A stretch of 64,000 nucleotides of DNA from Anaerohalosphaeraceae bacterium (lineage in GTDB: Bacteria; Planctomycetota; Phycisphaerae; Sedimentisphaerales; Anaerohalosphaeraceae), in NCBI GenBank assembly GCA_035378985.1, contig DAOSUR010000006.1:62001-126000 (forward strand), in the 5' to 3' direction. The notes below the pieces were generated by a model, which saw nothing but the letters and a program-made list of their open reading frames with translations, was not told the DNA's origin and did no database searches. Positions 41,301 to 50,296 of the stretch are shown piece after piece. The position numbers and the translations under genes were made by a program. Within the stretch, counting starts at the first letter, position 1. Each line of letters starts with the position of its first letter.

Positions 41301-42362
41301 ATGGAGCGACGAATCTATCGAATCATCGATGCCGACTTCAATCGCGCAAGAGAGGCCCTCCGCACAATGGAGGAGTTCTGCCGGTTTGTGCTGGACGATA
41401 CGGCCCTGTCCGCCCGGGCTAAACAGATGCGTCATCACCTCTGCGCACAAATCGGCCGGCTGGATGCCGAGAAACTGCTCGCCCAGCGCGACAGTCAGGG
41501 CGATGTCGGCCGGACGCTTCAAATCGAATCCCCGCAGCAGCGCCGCACATTCACCGATATCTTTCTGGCCGCCGCCAAACGCGCCTCGGAGGCCCTGCGG
41601 GTTCTGACCGAAACGGCGCAGCTTGCCTGCCCGGACATCGCCGGTCCGCTCGAACAAATCCGATTCGACGTTTATACGCTCGAAAAAGACGTCTTGTGCC
41701 GGCTGCCTGCGGTGCGATTTCGCGATGTGCGGCTGTATGTGCTCATCCCCGCCCGCAAAGACCTGTCCGACAGCCGCACGCTCGAACTGGTACAGCTGTG
41801 CATTCAGGGCGGAGCCGACGCCCTTCAGCTTCGCGCCGAAGACATCCCCGACGCCCGGCTCTTCCGTCTGGCCGAACAGTTTGCCGCCCTCTGCCGCTCG
41901 CACGGCTGCCTCAGCATCATCAATGACCGTGCGGACATCGCCGCCGCTGCAGAGGCCGACGGCGTCCATCTGGGCATCGAGGACCTGCCGGCACCGCAAG
42001 CCCGCAAGCTCTTTCTCAAACCCGCCCTCATCGGCCTGACCGCCCACAGCGAAGAAGAAGTCCGCCGGGCCGTTGAATCCGGTGCTGATTATGTCGGCAT
42101 CGGCCCCTGCTTTCCCAGTCCCACCAAGCCCCAGCTGCCCCCCGCCGGGCCGGACTATATCCGCCGGGCCCTGGCCATCCTGAAGGATACCTCCGTCGCC
42201 CACGTCGCCATCGGCGGCATCACGTTCGACAATCTGCCCGGCCTGCTGCAAATCGGGGTCCGCGCCGTCGCCCTCTCATCCGCTGTCTGTGCCGCACCCG
42301 ACCCGCTGGCCGCCTGCCGACAATTCAAATCGCTCTTGAGCCCCCTTCAGCCGGCGACATAG
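41301..42362 (+). CDS. thiE: Thiamine phosphate synthase with N-terminal ThiD2-like domain
   Basis: A 353-residue fusion protein. Residues about 1-130 resemble the ThiD2-type domain found in cyanobacterial ThiE proteins (YRIIDADFNRAREALRTMEEFCRF at the start). Residues about 145-345 are ThiE, which joins HMP-PP and thiazole phosphate. ThiE motifs include SIINDRADIAAAAEADGVHLG near residue 206, GADYVGIGPCFPSPTK near residue 258 and HVAIGGI near residue 300. The ATG at 41301 is directly preceded by a TATAAT-like box, so the leader may be very short; a TTG at 41256 is an alternative start. Confidence 0.85.
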   Translation: MERRIYRIIDADFNRAREALRTMEEFCRFVLDDTALSARAKQMRHHLCAQIGRLDAEKLLAQRDSQGDVGRTLQIESPQQRRTFTDIFLAAAKRASEALRVLTETAQLACPDIAGPLEQIRFDVYTLEKDVLCRLPAVRFRDVRLYVLIPARKDLSDSRTLELVQLCIQGGADALQLRAEDIPDARLFRLAEQFAALCRSHGCLSIINDRADIAAAAEADGVHLGIEDLPAPQARKLFLKPALIGLTAHSEEEVRRAVESGADYVGIGPCFPSPTKPQLPPAGPDYIRRALAILKDTSVAHVAIGGITFDNLPGLLQIGVRAVALSSAVCAAPDPLAACRQFKSLLSPLQPAT

Positions 42363-42417
42363 GGATAGCCCCATCCGCAAGGGCAGGAAAAAGGGGCAGC
42401 AATAAAAGAAAATCCGC

Positions 42418-43428
42418 TCATTTCAGCGCGGACACCAGCGCCTCATATTCCCTGCGGCTGATGGGAAGCATACACCCGTGACGGGCCTTGGCCGGGACCT
42501 CATATTTGTTCCAGTCCTTTCTGGGTGAATTGCCGTAGGCCTGATACCAGGGCCCCTCCGGTTTTTCCGCTATCGAAAGTCCATAGGAAATCCCCGGATA
42601 CTGCTCATAGTACAGGTACCAGAATTTGCCGTCCGGCGAAGGAATCAGCATCGGCGCCTCGCGAAAGTTGGGGCTCACCGGCGGGCCGGGCATTGAATAC
42701 GGTCCCAACAGACTGCGGCCTCGGCAGATTCGAATCGTCTTTCCCGTCGGCCAATCGAGCGTCGGATAGCGCTCATCTTTAATGACGGCATAATAGAACT
42801 CACCCGCTCGGCGGATAATCACATCAATCGTGGCCATATCCCATCCGAAAAGTTTCTTCGGAGGACTGGAAAACGTCTTCAGGTCCTTGGAGAGGGCGTA
42901 AATCGTCCGCTGGCCCGCCCAGTACGGCTCTGGAAGGTTGGTCGGCCCCAAATCATGTGTCGTATGCCAGGTTAAAATATACTGAGCGGACGGCTCATCA
43001 TAAAAGAGCTTCGGCGCCCCGACCCGCATCAGAGCCTTCGGATAATCCGGAATGCTTCTCAGGTTCGGCTCATATTGGCTGTATTTGCTCCAATGGAGCA
43101 AATCCTCTGAGACCCAAAAATTGATAACCAGACTCTCATCGCGTCGGTTCCCAACCAGATAATACCGCCCGTCGTGCCCCCGGCAGATATCCGGATGCCC
43201 CCGGTACTCCTCGAATACCCGCCTGCCTCCGTTCAAAAGCGTCCAATGCAGACCATCCAGGCTCACACTGTAATACAGTCGGCCGTAGTCGCCTTCCATC
43301 ATATGCGCAAACAGGTAGGCCTCATAGACCGGCTTTTGGCCCGGCTTGACCTGTCCGGGCGGATCCGGCATCTGAGCAGCCGCATTCCACAGCAAACAGA
43401 CCGCCAGAGTGAAATACCCCTTTTTCAT
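42418..43428 (-). CDS. Secreted GH43-like five-bladed propeller hydrolase
   Basis: A 336-residue protein with a signal peptide (MKKGYFTLAVCLLWNAAA) and a beta-propeller pattern like GH43/GH117-type exo-enzymes. Candidate acidic residues lie in GHPDICRGHDGRYYLVGN near residue 77, RVGAPKLFYDEP near residue 136, and FREAPMLIPSPDGKFWYLYYEQ near residue 256. It is the last gene of the sigma/FecR-headed array and lies 12 bases after the GH2 gene. The substrate is unknown; a side-chain sugar of a sulfated polysaccharide is an inference. Confidence 0.65.
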   Translation of the reverse strand: MKKGYFTLAVCLLWNAAAQMPDPPGQVKPGQKPVYEAYLFAHMMEGDYGRLYYSVSLDGLHWTLLNGGRRVFEEYRGHPDICRGHDGRYYLVGNRRDESLVINFWVSEDLLHWSKYSQYEPNLRSIPDYPKALMRVGAPKLFYDEPSAQYILTWHTTHDLGPTNLPEPYWAGQRTIYALSKDLKTFSSPPKKLFGWDMATIDVIIRRAGEFYYAVIKDERYPTLDWPTGKTIRICRGRSLLGPYSMPGPPVSPNFREAPMLIPSPDGKFWYLYYEQYPGISYGLSIAEKPEGPWYQAYGNSPRKDWNKYEVPAKARHGCMLPISRREYEALVSALK

Positions 43429-43440
43429 CGGGCATACTCC

Positions 43441-45297
43441 TTATGGGCTCTCTTTGTACAGAACCTGATGCAGCTCCCGTAATTTCTCCACAGGCATTTT
43501 AATGACCTCTCGGTCATACGTCATCAGTCCGTTGACCTCCCCTTCCACATCCGTGGTCTGGGTATAGACAGCCCCCGATACGCCCTGCTTTTTCATCTCG
43601 GCAATCTGGTTAAACTTGTAGATGTAATTGTCCAAAAGTTCCTGCTCACTGTGGTAGGTCTGATAACCCCAATTGCGCATCTTCGGATTCCACAGATGCC
43701 CTTCGATCGGATAACCGATGCCGCCGAACTCCCCGATGACCGTCGCCCGGTCTTTCTGGATTTCGGGCCGCGTCAGATCTTTCTGATACGTATGAATGTC
43801 ATACACATCACCGCAGGGACGCAGGGCCCAGCCGCTGACGGCATTCACCAGCCGAGTCGGGTCATACGCCTTCAGCCACGCACTAATGCGGCAGGTGTCA
43901 TACTGGCCCCAGCCCTCATTGAACGGCACCCATATAACGATGCACGGTGCGTTGAAATGCTGATCCACCATCCGCCGCAGTTCCCATTCAAACTGGACCG
44001 CATGATCCGACCGCTGATTCAAATCCGGCCCATCCGCCGGAACATGCTGGATATGGTGCTGGCGACGGCCGTCCGGGTCCGGCAGCACCACCATCCCCGA
44101 CGGCATATCCTGCCAGACCAGGATCCCCAGTTTGTCGCACCAGTAGTACCAGCGCTGGGGCTCGACCTTGATGTGCTTGCGAATCATATTAAAGCCCATC
44201 TGTTTGGTGACCTCCAAATCGTACTTCATCGCCTCATCCGAAGGCGGCGTATGCAGGCCGTCCGGCCACCAGCCCTGGTCCAGTGTGCCGTAGTGGAACA
44301 GCGGCTGGTTGTTCAAAAACAATTCCTTCCCGAATTTCCCCTGTCCCAGACTGATTTTGCGCATTCCGAAATAACTGGAAAGCCGCTCGAGGACCTCCCC
44401 GGAAGGCCCGAGCAGCTCCAGTTTGACATCATACAGGAAGGGATTGTCCGGCGACCACAGCTTCGGATTGTCTATCCGCAGGGTCAGCGCCTTATTGACA
44501 GCGGTCTGTCCTTCCGCCGCCGGCTTTTGGTCTTCGAAGACGGAGATTTTGACGGTGTATTTCCGATAATCCGGTTCCCAGGCAATCGGGATGAGAGTCA
44601 CCTGATTTTTATCAATATCAGTTGTAATTTTGATCTCGCGAAGGGCGGCCGCCTTGGGAATCGGCTCCAGCCAGACCGTCTGCCAGATGCCGCTGACGGG
44701 TGTGTACCAAATCCCCTCCTGCGGCATCTGCTGTTTGCCGCGGGCCTGCGACTCGAAATTCGTCGGGTCCCAGACGGAAACAACCAGCTCCTGCATCCCC
44801 TCTTTGAGATACTCCGTAATGTCAAAACTGAAACGGTCATAGGCCCCGCGGTGTGAGCCGACATAGGCGCCGTTGACCCAGACGGCCGTGTCCCAATCGA
44901 CTGCCTCAAAATGCAGAATTATCCGGCGGCCGGCCCAGGACGGCGGCACCGTAAACGTCCTGCGGTACCAGATTCGGTCCTTCGGCGTCACCGTTTGTCC
45001 AACTCCCGAAAGTGCCGATTCCGCACAGAACGGCACCAGAATCTTTTGGGAAAAATCCTTCGGCATCGGGGCGGTTCTCGGCAGCAGGGCAAAATCCCAC
45101 AGCCCATTTAAGTTCAGCCATTCCGAACGCACCAGCTGCGGACGGGGATACTCCGGCCAGACCGAATCGGGCGTCAGGGCCTTGCCCCACCGGGTCATCA
45201 GCCCGCCGCTTTTGGGCTGCCAATTCGTTTCTGCGGCCTGAGCATAAACTCCCAGTCCCATCCCCATCAAACAGACCATCCATTCTGCCTTTTTCAT
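43441..45297 (-). CDS. GH2 beta-galactosidase/beta-glucuronidase-type enzyme, secreted
   Basis: A 618-residue exported GH2 enzyme. A signal peptide is seen with the ATG at 45297 (MKKAEWMVCLMGMGLGVYAQA); an ATG at 45348 overlaps the sulfatase stop and could be an alternative, coupled start. The sugar-binding domain contains WYRRTFTVP and GSHRGAYDRFSFD. An Ig-like middle domain and the TIM barrel follow. The acid/base is E461 in VPFNEGWGQYD and the nucleophile E523 in VIGEFGG. It is likely to remove a terminal beta-linked sugar or uronate from a sulfated glycan processed by the neighbouring sulfatases. Confidence 0.9.
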   Translation of the reverse strand: MKKAEWMVCLMGMGLGVYAQAAETNWQPKSGGLMTRWGKALTPDSVWPEYPRPQLVRSEWLNLNGLWDFALLPRTAPMPKDFSQKILVPFCAESALSGVGQTVTPKDRIWYRRTFTVPPSWAGRRIILHFEAVDWDTAVWVNGAYVGSHRGAYDRFSFDITEYLKEGMQELVVSVWDPTNFESQARGKQQMPQEGIWYTPVSGIWQTVWLEPIPKAAALREIKITTDIDKNQVTLIPIAWEPDYRKYTVKISVFEDQKPAAEGQTAVNKALTLRIDNPKLWSPDNPFLYDVKLELLGPSGEVLERLSSYFGMRKISLGQGKFGKELFLNNQPLFHYGTLDQGWWPDGLHTPPSDEAMKYDLEVTKQMGFNMIRKHIKVEPQRWYYWCDKLGILVWQDMPSGMVVLPDPDGRRQHHIQHVPADGPDLNQRSDHAVQFEWELRRMVDQHFNAPCIVIWVPFNEGWGQYDTCRISAWLKAYDPTRLVNAVSGWALRPCGDVYDIHTYQKDLTRPEIQKDRATVIGEFGGIGYPIEGHLWNPKMRNWGYQTYHSEQELLDNYIYKFNQIAEMKKQGVSGAVYTQTTDVEGEVNGLMTYDREVIKMPVEKLRELHQVLYKESP

Positions 45298-45344
45298 CCG
45301 TTCTTTCTTTCGTTTTCCATCATTTTTGCTGATTAAAACAATTC

Positions 45345-46766
45345 TCATGCTTCATTTTGATTTCGTCGTGCCTGATTATAGCGCTCCAGCGTATCCAAAG
45401 CCGCACCGGGGTCATGCTGCTCTTTCATCCATCGGTCCAACTCCTCCGACAAGCGTTTTTTGATATCCGCATATTGCGGATTATCCGCCAGATTATTCAG
45501 TTCATACGGGTCGTTTTCGCTGTCGTAAAGCTCCTCCGGCGGCCGTTTCAGATACCGGCTCACCAGCTGATAGGCCTTTTCATCCTCCGCAGCGGCCAGC
45601 ATCCAGGAACTCCAGTAATGGGTGTGTTTGTGCCCCATCGGCCCCATTACATATCTCTGAATATGAATGCGCTCCGGCAGAAGATTGCGGATATAACGAT
45701 AACGGCTGTCCCGAACCGAACGAATCGGATAAGGACCCCCTTCCGGAATATTATTGTGCATTCCGTAGGTGTACCGGCGATGTGTATCTTTCTTCCCGGT
45801 CAGCACCTCCAGGAAGCTGGTCCCGTCGAATTGCCCGGTCGGAACGGTTCCACCCGCTGCTTCTATCAGCGTCGGCAGAATATCCGCATATTGAATCATT
45901 GCTTCCGTACGAACGCCCGGTTTCACAACCCCCGGCCAGCGCAGCGTTATGCCTGTATGAAGTCCGCATTCATAATTAGTCCATTTGCAGCCGGGAAACT
46001 GTGAGCCCTGCTCGGTGGAGAAAAGAACAAGGGTCTGGTCCGACTGCCCGCTTTGCTCGAGGGTATCCAGAATATCCCCCACTTGTTTATCCAGCACCTC
46101 GATTTCCGTCAGATAACTCGCATAATCCTGACGCGTCTGGGGCGTATCTACAAGATTCGCAGGCAGCTTCAGTTTTTCCGGGTCAAAATGACCGGCATCG
46201 CCGACTGTCCAGACCGCGTGCGGAAGCACCAGCCCGACAATCAGGCAAAACGGCCGGCTTTTATCCGCTTCCATATAAGCCCGAATCCCGCGGCAGTCAT
46301 AATCGGCCGTTTCTGCAACGCAGTTGTCCTCAAACCCTTCGACCTTGTCAAACGGAAAGCAGCTTTTCGGCGATACGTGCAGTTTCCCGGTCAGCCCGAC
46401 TCGATAGCCCAGGTCCCGCAGAAAATGACAAATGCTTCGGGTGCCGATGCGGGCGGGAGCATGATTCCAGCAGCAGCCGCTTCGCATCGGGTACAGACCT
46501 GTGTAGAGTTCCGTTCGGCAGGGAACACACATCGCCATCGAGAGATATGCCTTCGAAAAAGTCATTCCCTCCGAGGCCAGCCGGTCGATGCACGGCGTCC
46601 GGACATTAACCCCGCCGTACAAGGGAAAATCCATGTAGGTGGCATCATCCGCCAGAATCATCAGGATATTCGGTTTGCGGCGATTTTCGGCGGCAAACAA
46701 CCCGCGCGACAAATAACCGGCCGTCACCGCCGCCGACGCCGTCTTGAGAAATACACGCCTATCCAT
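45345..46766 (-). CDS. Sulfatase (S1 family) with CVPCR active-site sequence
   Basis: A 473-residue sulfatase. The N-terminus is a short signal peptide (MDRRVFLKTASAAVTAGYLSRGLFA) with a Tat-like RRVFLK. The metal-binding LADDATYMDFPLYGG near residue 37 and GKLHVS near residue 125 fit the family. The formylglycine region reads CVPCR rather than the usual CxPSR, keeping the Cys, Pro and Arg of CxPxR but replacing Ser with Cys. The gene overlaps the longer GH2 frame by four bases and lies 24 bases after the GH43 gene. Confidence 0.87.
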   Translation of the reverse strand: MDRRVFLKTASAAVTAGYLSRGLFAAENRRKPNILMILADDATYMDFPLYGGVNVRTPCIDRLASEGMTFSKAYLSMAMCVPCRTELYTGLYPMRSGCCWNHAPARIGTRSICHFLRDLGYRVGLTGKLHVSPKSCFPFDKVEGFEDNCVAETADYDCRGIRAYMEADKSRPFCLIVGLVLPHAVWTVGDAGHFDPEKLKLPANLVDTPQTRQDYASYLTEIEVLDKQVGDILDTLEQSGQSDQTLVLFSTEQGSQFPGCKWTNYECGLHTGITLRWPGVVKPGVRTEAMIQYADILPTLIEAAGGTVPTGQFDGTSFLEVLTGKKDTHRRYTYGMHNNIPEGGPYPIRSVRDSRYRYIRNLLPERIHIQRYVMGPMGHKHTHYWSSWMLAAAEDEKAYQLVSRYLKRPPEELYDSENDPYELNNLADNPQYADIKKRLSEELDRWMKEQHDPGAALDTLERYNQARRNQNEA

Positions 46767-46790
46767 TGCTTTCCTCTTTCCACAAGTTTA

Positions 46791-47789
46791 TCAGCCGCCG
46801 CGTCTTTCGACAATCGGCGCCGGCAGACGAACTCCCCGGGTTGCCGCGCCGTGCAGATTCCCGACCGCATCAAACCACAGCCGGTCCAGACAAAGAAAGC
46901 GGGCGAAATCATTTTCCCGACTGGTTTGCTTCTGATGATACAGATGCCACCAGTTTCCGGCATCATCCCGAATCACGCAGCCGTGACCGGGCCCGAAAAC
47001 ACCTTCCGACCGCCGGATAATGGGATTGTGGGCGGCCCGGCGAAACGGCCCCATCGGATTGTCCGCCGCGGCATAGCCGACCGCATAGTCCGGATAGGCC
47101 GCGTGGGAGCCGCTGTAGAGCAGATAATAAACACCGTTGTGTTTGAGCATCCACGGGCCTTCCGTTACGGCCCCGTGCTTTTTCTCCCAGTCCTCCTGCG
47201 GCTCCAGAACAACCTTCGAAGGTCCCGAAGGCATTCGCGGACCGCTCATCGGCTGAACCGTAATCCGGAAACCGGGAAACTGCACAAAATACAGATACAG
47301 CCGGCCGTCCTCATCCCGAAACAGATGGGCATCAATGGCGTTTTCAAATAAATCCTGCGGATTCACAAAAGGCCCCTTCGGGCTGTTGGAATCGGCCACC
47401 CCGACAACCTGCCAATCCGGATTCAAAGTAGATTGGGCCGTGTAGTACAGATAAAACGTTCCGGAAACCGGGTCCTGCCATACATCCGGTGCCCAGCTTC
47501 GGGCCCTCCGAAAAACCACCTCCCCGCGCGTCCAGCTGACCAAATCCGCAGACGTCCAATACCGATAGCCGCCTCCCCGAACATCTCCCGTCGCATAAAG
47601 ATAAAAAAGTCCGTTGTGCCGAATCACCGTCGGGTCCGCCAGCCGCACCTCAAGGAGCGGATTTTGATACATTTTTTCCTGCGGTTTTGCGGCGGTTTCC
47701 TTCGCACGGACTTCATCTGCCCCCCATCCAGCCAGAAAAAGAAAAACCAGCCGCATCAAACCGCTCATCCCTGAAGAAAACGTTTCCAT
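46791..47789 (-). CDS. GH43 arabinanase/xylosidase-type hydrolase, secreted
   Basis: A 332-residue GH43 enzyme with an N-terminal signal sequence. The three catalytic acids can be read: D52 in LADPTVI, D153 in NAIDAHLF and E210 in VTEGPW. Length and pattern fit a single-domain GH43 of the arabinan/xylan-processing type. The ATG at 47789 follows AGGA at about ten bases; a start at 47768 would also give a signal peptide. It lies between two sulfatase genes in the sigma/FecR-headed array. Confidence 0.85.
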   Translation of the reverse strand: METFSSGMSGLMRLVFLFLAGWGADEVRAKETAAKPQEKMYQNPLLEVRLADPTVIRHNGLFYLYATGDVRGGGYRYWTSADLVSWTRGEVVFRRARSWAPDVWQDPVSGTFYLYYTAQSTLNPDWQVVGVADSNSPKGPFVNPQDLFENAIDAHLFRDEDGRLYLYFVQFPGFRITVQPMSGPRMPSGPSKVVLEPQEDWEKKHGAVTEGPWMLKHNGVYYLLYSGSHAAYPDYAVGYAAADNPMGPFRRAAHNPIIRRSEGVFGPGHGCVIRDDAGNWWHLYHQKQTSRENDFARFLCLDRLWFDAVGNLHGAATRGVRLPAPIVERRGG

Positions 47790-47829
47790 TTTTGCCGCAT
47801 CCTGACGTCTTAAGTCCCTGCTCCCTTGC

Positions 47830-49281
47830 CTATCGTTCCAACCCTATCGAATCCGCCCAGGTCCGCAGTTTTTCCCAAAGCCTCTGAGCCGTCTGCGGGT
47901 TCTGCCGGGCCAGATTCTCCCGCTCGTTTGGGTCATCCGCAAGGTTATAAAGCTGTCTGTTTTGTCCTTTCAAACCGGCCAGCAGTTTCCACGGCCCCTC
48001 CCGAACCGCCAGCACCGGACTGACGTTTTCCGGCTTGCCCGGTCTGGGGTCATTCGGATAATACCAAAAAATCGGTTCTTTTCTTTCTATCTCTGTTCCC
48101 AAAAAGGCCGCACTCATATCCTCCCCATCCAGCTGCACACCCGACGGAAGACCGACGCCGGCCAGCGTACACAGCGATGGGAACAAATCCGCCCCGCAGA
48201 CAACGGTTGACTGATTGATCTTTCCCGCCGGAACAGTCCCCTTCCACCGCACAAGAAAAGGCATCCGGATGCCTCCTTCATACAGACTCCATTTGCGGCC
48301 TTTAAAGTCCCCGACGGAGCCCGGCGGCGGCCATCCTTCTTTGTAATAGCTGGCCCAGTCCGTCGGTCCATTATCGCTGGTGAGAATTACCAGCGTCTTT
48401 TCCTCCAGACCCATTTCTGCCAGCCCGTCCAAGAGCCGCCCAATCTGGCGGTCCATCTCCTCCAGAACGGCATAAAACTTCTGCACATATGGGTTGGCCG
48501 AATAGGAACGAAACTTTTCCAGCTGTTCGGGAGCGGGAAAATGCGGGTCGTGCACATCATTGAGCCAGACGTTCACATAAAACGGCTTGTCCTTATTCCG
48601 GCGGATAAAATCCAGCGTCTGATCCACGCGGATTTGCGTAATCTGGTGCTTCTCCACCCACGTAATCTGTCCCCGCCCGAGACGGGCACTCTGATTGGAC
48701 AGGCCGTCGCCGCGTATCAAAAGCCGGTCGCCCAGCCCCTCGAACGCCACGGAAGACTCATCAAAACCGTACTCCGTCGGAAGCGGGGCATCGCCGACAT
48801 CGCGCCCGCCGCCCATGTGCCACTTGCCGAAATGAGCCACGGCATAACCGGCTGCTTTAAACTGACGTGCCAGAAACGGGGCGCTCGGGTCCAGAAAATC
48901 CGCCATCCGGCGCTTCCGATTCAGCTCCCGCCGGTCCAGATAGGTAAAAATACGCCACCGGGCCGGATACTGGCCTGTCATCAGGGCCACACGCGACGGC
49001 GAACAAACCGGCGAGTTCACATAAAACTGGGTAAACCGAATTCCTTCCCGAGCCAGACGGTCTATGTTGGGCGTCGGAATCGTCAAATCGCCGCCATAGC
49101 AGCTCGGGTCCGCATAACCCATATCATCGACCAGAATCATCAGAATATTCGGCCGGACTGGTTTTGTCTTTGTGCCAGACAAGCCGGATTTATCCGCCAA
49201 ACATCCGCCGAGACCCGGAACAAACAGCCCGGCTCCCAGAGTGCCCAAAAAATCGCGTCGAGTCAGAGAACACATTTTCAC
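47830..49281 (-). CDS. Sulfatase (S1 family) with CSPSR site, Tat-type lipoprotein-like
   Basis: A 483-residue type I sulfatase. The N-terminus has TRRDFLGTLGAGLFVPGLGGC, indicating Tat export and possibly lipidation at the Cys. VDDMGYADPSCYGG near residue 51 and the formylglycine site CSPSR in NSPVCSPSRVALMTGQYP near residue 91 are canonical, as is FGKWHMGG near residue 150. It is flanked by the PEP-CTERM gene and the GH43 gene on the same strand. Confidence 0.92.
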   Translation of the reverse strand: MKMCSLTRRDFLGTLGAGLFVPGLGGCLADKSGLSGTKTKPVRPNILMILVDDMGYADPSCYGGDLTIPTPNIDRLAREGIRFTQFYVNSPVCSPSRVALMTGQYPARWRIFTYLDRRELNRKRRMADFLDPSAPFLARQFKAAGYAVAHFGKWHMGGGRDVGDAPLPTEYGFDESSVAFEGLGDRLLIRGDGLSNQSARLGRGQITWVEKHQITQIRVDQTLDFIRRNKDKPFYVNVWLNDVHDPHFPAPEQLEKFRSYSANPYVQKFYAVLEEMDRQIGRLLDGLAEMGLEEKTLVILTSDNGPTDWASYYKEGWPPPGSVGDFKGRKWSLYEGGIRMPFLVRWKGTVPAGKINQSTVVCGADLFPSLCTLAGVGLPSGVQLDGEDMSAAFLGTEIERKEPIFWYYPNDPRPGKPENVSPVLAVREGPWKLLAGLKGQNRQLYNLADDPNERENLARQNPQTAQRLWEKLRTWADSIGLER

Positions 49282-49424
49282 CGCTTCCTCAGCTCAGAAG
49301 AATCCGAAAAGAACGCTGCCTGCAAAGAGAGGGTGCGGAGCAAACTCCTCATACCCCCTCCCTGCAGGCGGCAGATAAAAACTCATTCGACATCCATTCG
49401 CCTGATGGTGCATTCCACTTTCGT

Positions 49425-50216
49425 TTACAGCTGCCGTCGAGGCCGCAGAACCAACGCCCCAAGTCCTAACAGACACAGCGTCGCCGGCTCCGGAACATAC
49501 ACCGCAAAGACCTGTCCCAGCTGATTGGCATACCCAGGCGTCTGAATCATCGGCACGGCGTTCATCCAGAATAACTGCGGATACAGGGCCAACGCATTGT
49601 TGGTCCCGTTATCCTCCAGCAGACCGCCCAGCCATCCGTACTGGTCCGAAGGAATCGGTGATGCGCCGAGGAAACTGACCGAACAGTTTCCGTCCAGATT
49701 CTCCGTGCCGGTGGCGTTCGTAATTGTGTACAAACTCCCGACCCCATTGATGGAGATAAAAAGCTTTCCGTTCACAAGGTCCATTGAAGCATAGACAATG
49801 TTCTCCTGGCCGAAGTTGACGGGGCCCGCCGAAACCGCCATGGACTTGCCCAGACCGCCTTCATTCGCAAAATCCGTATCATTCAGACTCGTGGGAACGG
49901 CATATCGGCCGTTCGCCGCCTTGGCGGCAAAAATCAGATTCCCATTGGCCAGATACAGGCCCGTTCCGTTAGATGTTCCGCCGTTTTCGATAACAATAAC
50001 CGGACCGGCGGTCATTTGACTGACATCCGGATTAAACCGGGCAGCCAATGTGATTTTTCCGGTTGTGATTTTCGGCACTTCATTCAAAAGACCGTTGCGG
50101 GCCGCCGTGTAGGTCCCGAGGGCCGTGCTGTCATTTAAACTGGGGATAATTACTCCGCCGGATGCAATCCCTGCAAACACAACCGCCGCCAAACAAACTG
50201 TACAGACATTTTTCAT
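49425..50216 (-). CDS. PEP-CTERM protein with ARFNPDV-type module
   Basis: A 263-residue secreted protein. After a signal peptide, about residues 25-235 form an uncharacterised module that recurs in the proteins at 51614-52810 and 52912-55113 (shared blocks are ITLAARFNPDVS, GTGLYL-GNLIFAAK, NDTDF, VYAS and NLDGN-SVSFLG). The tail is a PEP-CTERM motif: VPEPATLCLLGLGALVL and RPRRQL. The ATG at 50216 follows GGAAAGGAAAG. It is the only member of the tandem family with this sorting tail. Function unknown; sequence pattern suggests a beta-rich binding domain. Confidence 0.8.
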   Translation of the reverse strand: MKNVCTVCLAAVVFAGIASGGVIIPSLNDSTALGTYTAARNGLLNEVPKITTGKITLAARFNPDVSQMTAGPVIVIENGGTSNGTGLYLANGNLIFAAKAANGRYAVPTSLNDTDFANEGGLGKSMAVSAGPVNFGQENIVYASMDLVNGKLFISINGVGSLYTITNATGTENLDGNCSVSFLGASPIPSDQYGWLGGLLEDNGTNNALALYPQLFWMNAVPMIQTPGYANQLGQVFAVYVPEPATLCLLGLGALVLRPRRQL

Positions 50217-50262
50217 CTTTCCTTTCCTCCACAAAATGGTTATAAATTCTTTAAAGAACTTT

Positions 50263-50280
50263 CACACTCTCCCACACGCG
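50263..50280 (-). promoter_or_regulatory. GTGTG-rich leader ahead of the second PEP-CTERM gene
   Basis: The minus strand reads GCGTGTGGGAGAGTGTG here, close to GCGTGTGAGAGTGTG within 2322-2349. Both lie about 50-85 bases upstream of PEP-CTERM start codons. Function unknown. Confidence 0.3.
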
Positions 50281-50296
50281 TATTTCCCGGAAAAAC

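Noticed and set aside
40833..42251. A long minus-strand open frame across mntP and thiE
   Set aside because: It is antisense to two well-recognised genes and shows no family motif. Similar antisense frames at 8222-9436, 23295-24506 and 29228-30622 were rejected for the same reason.
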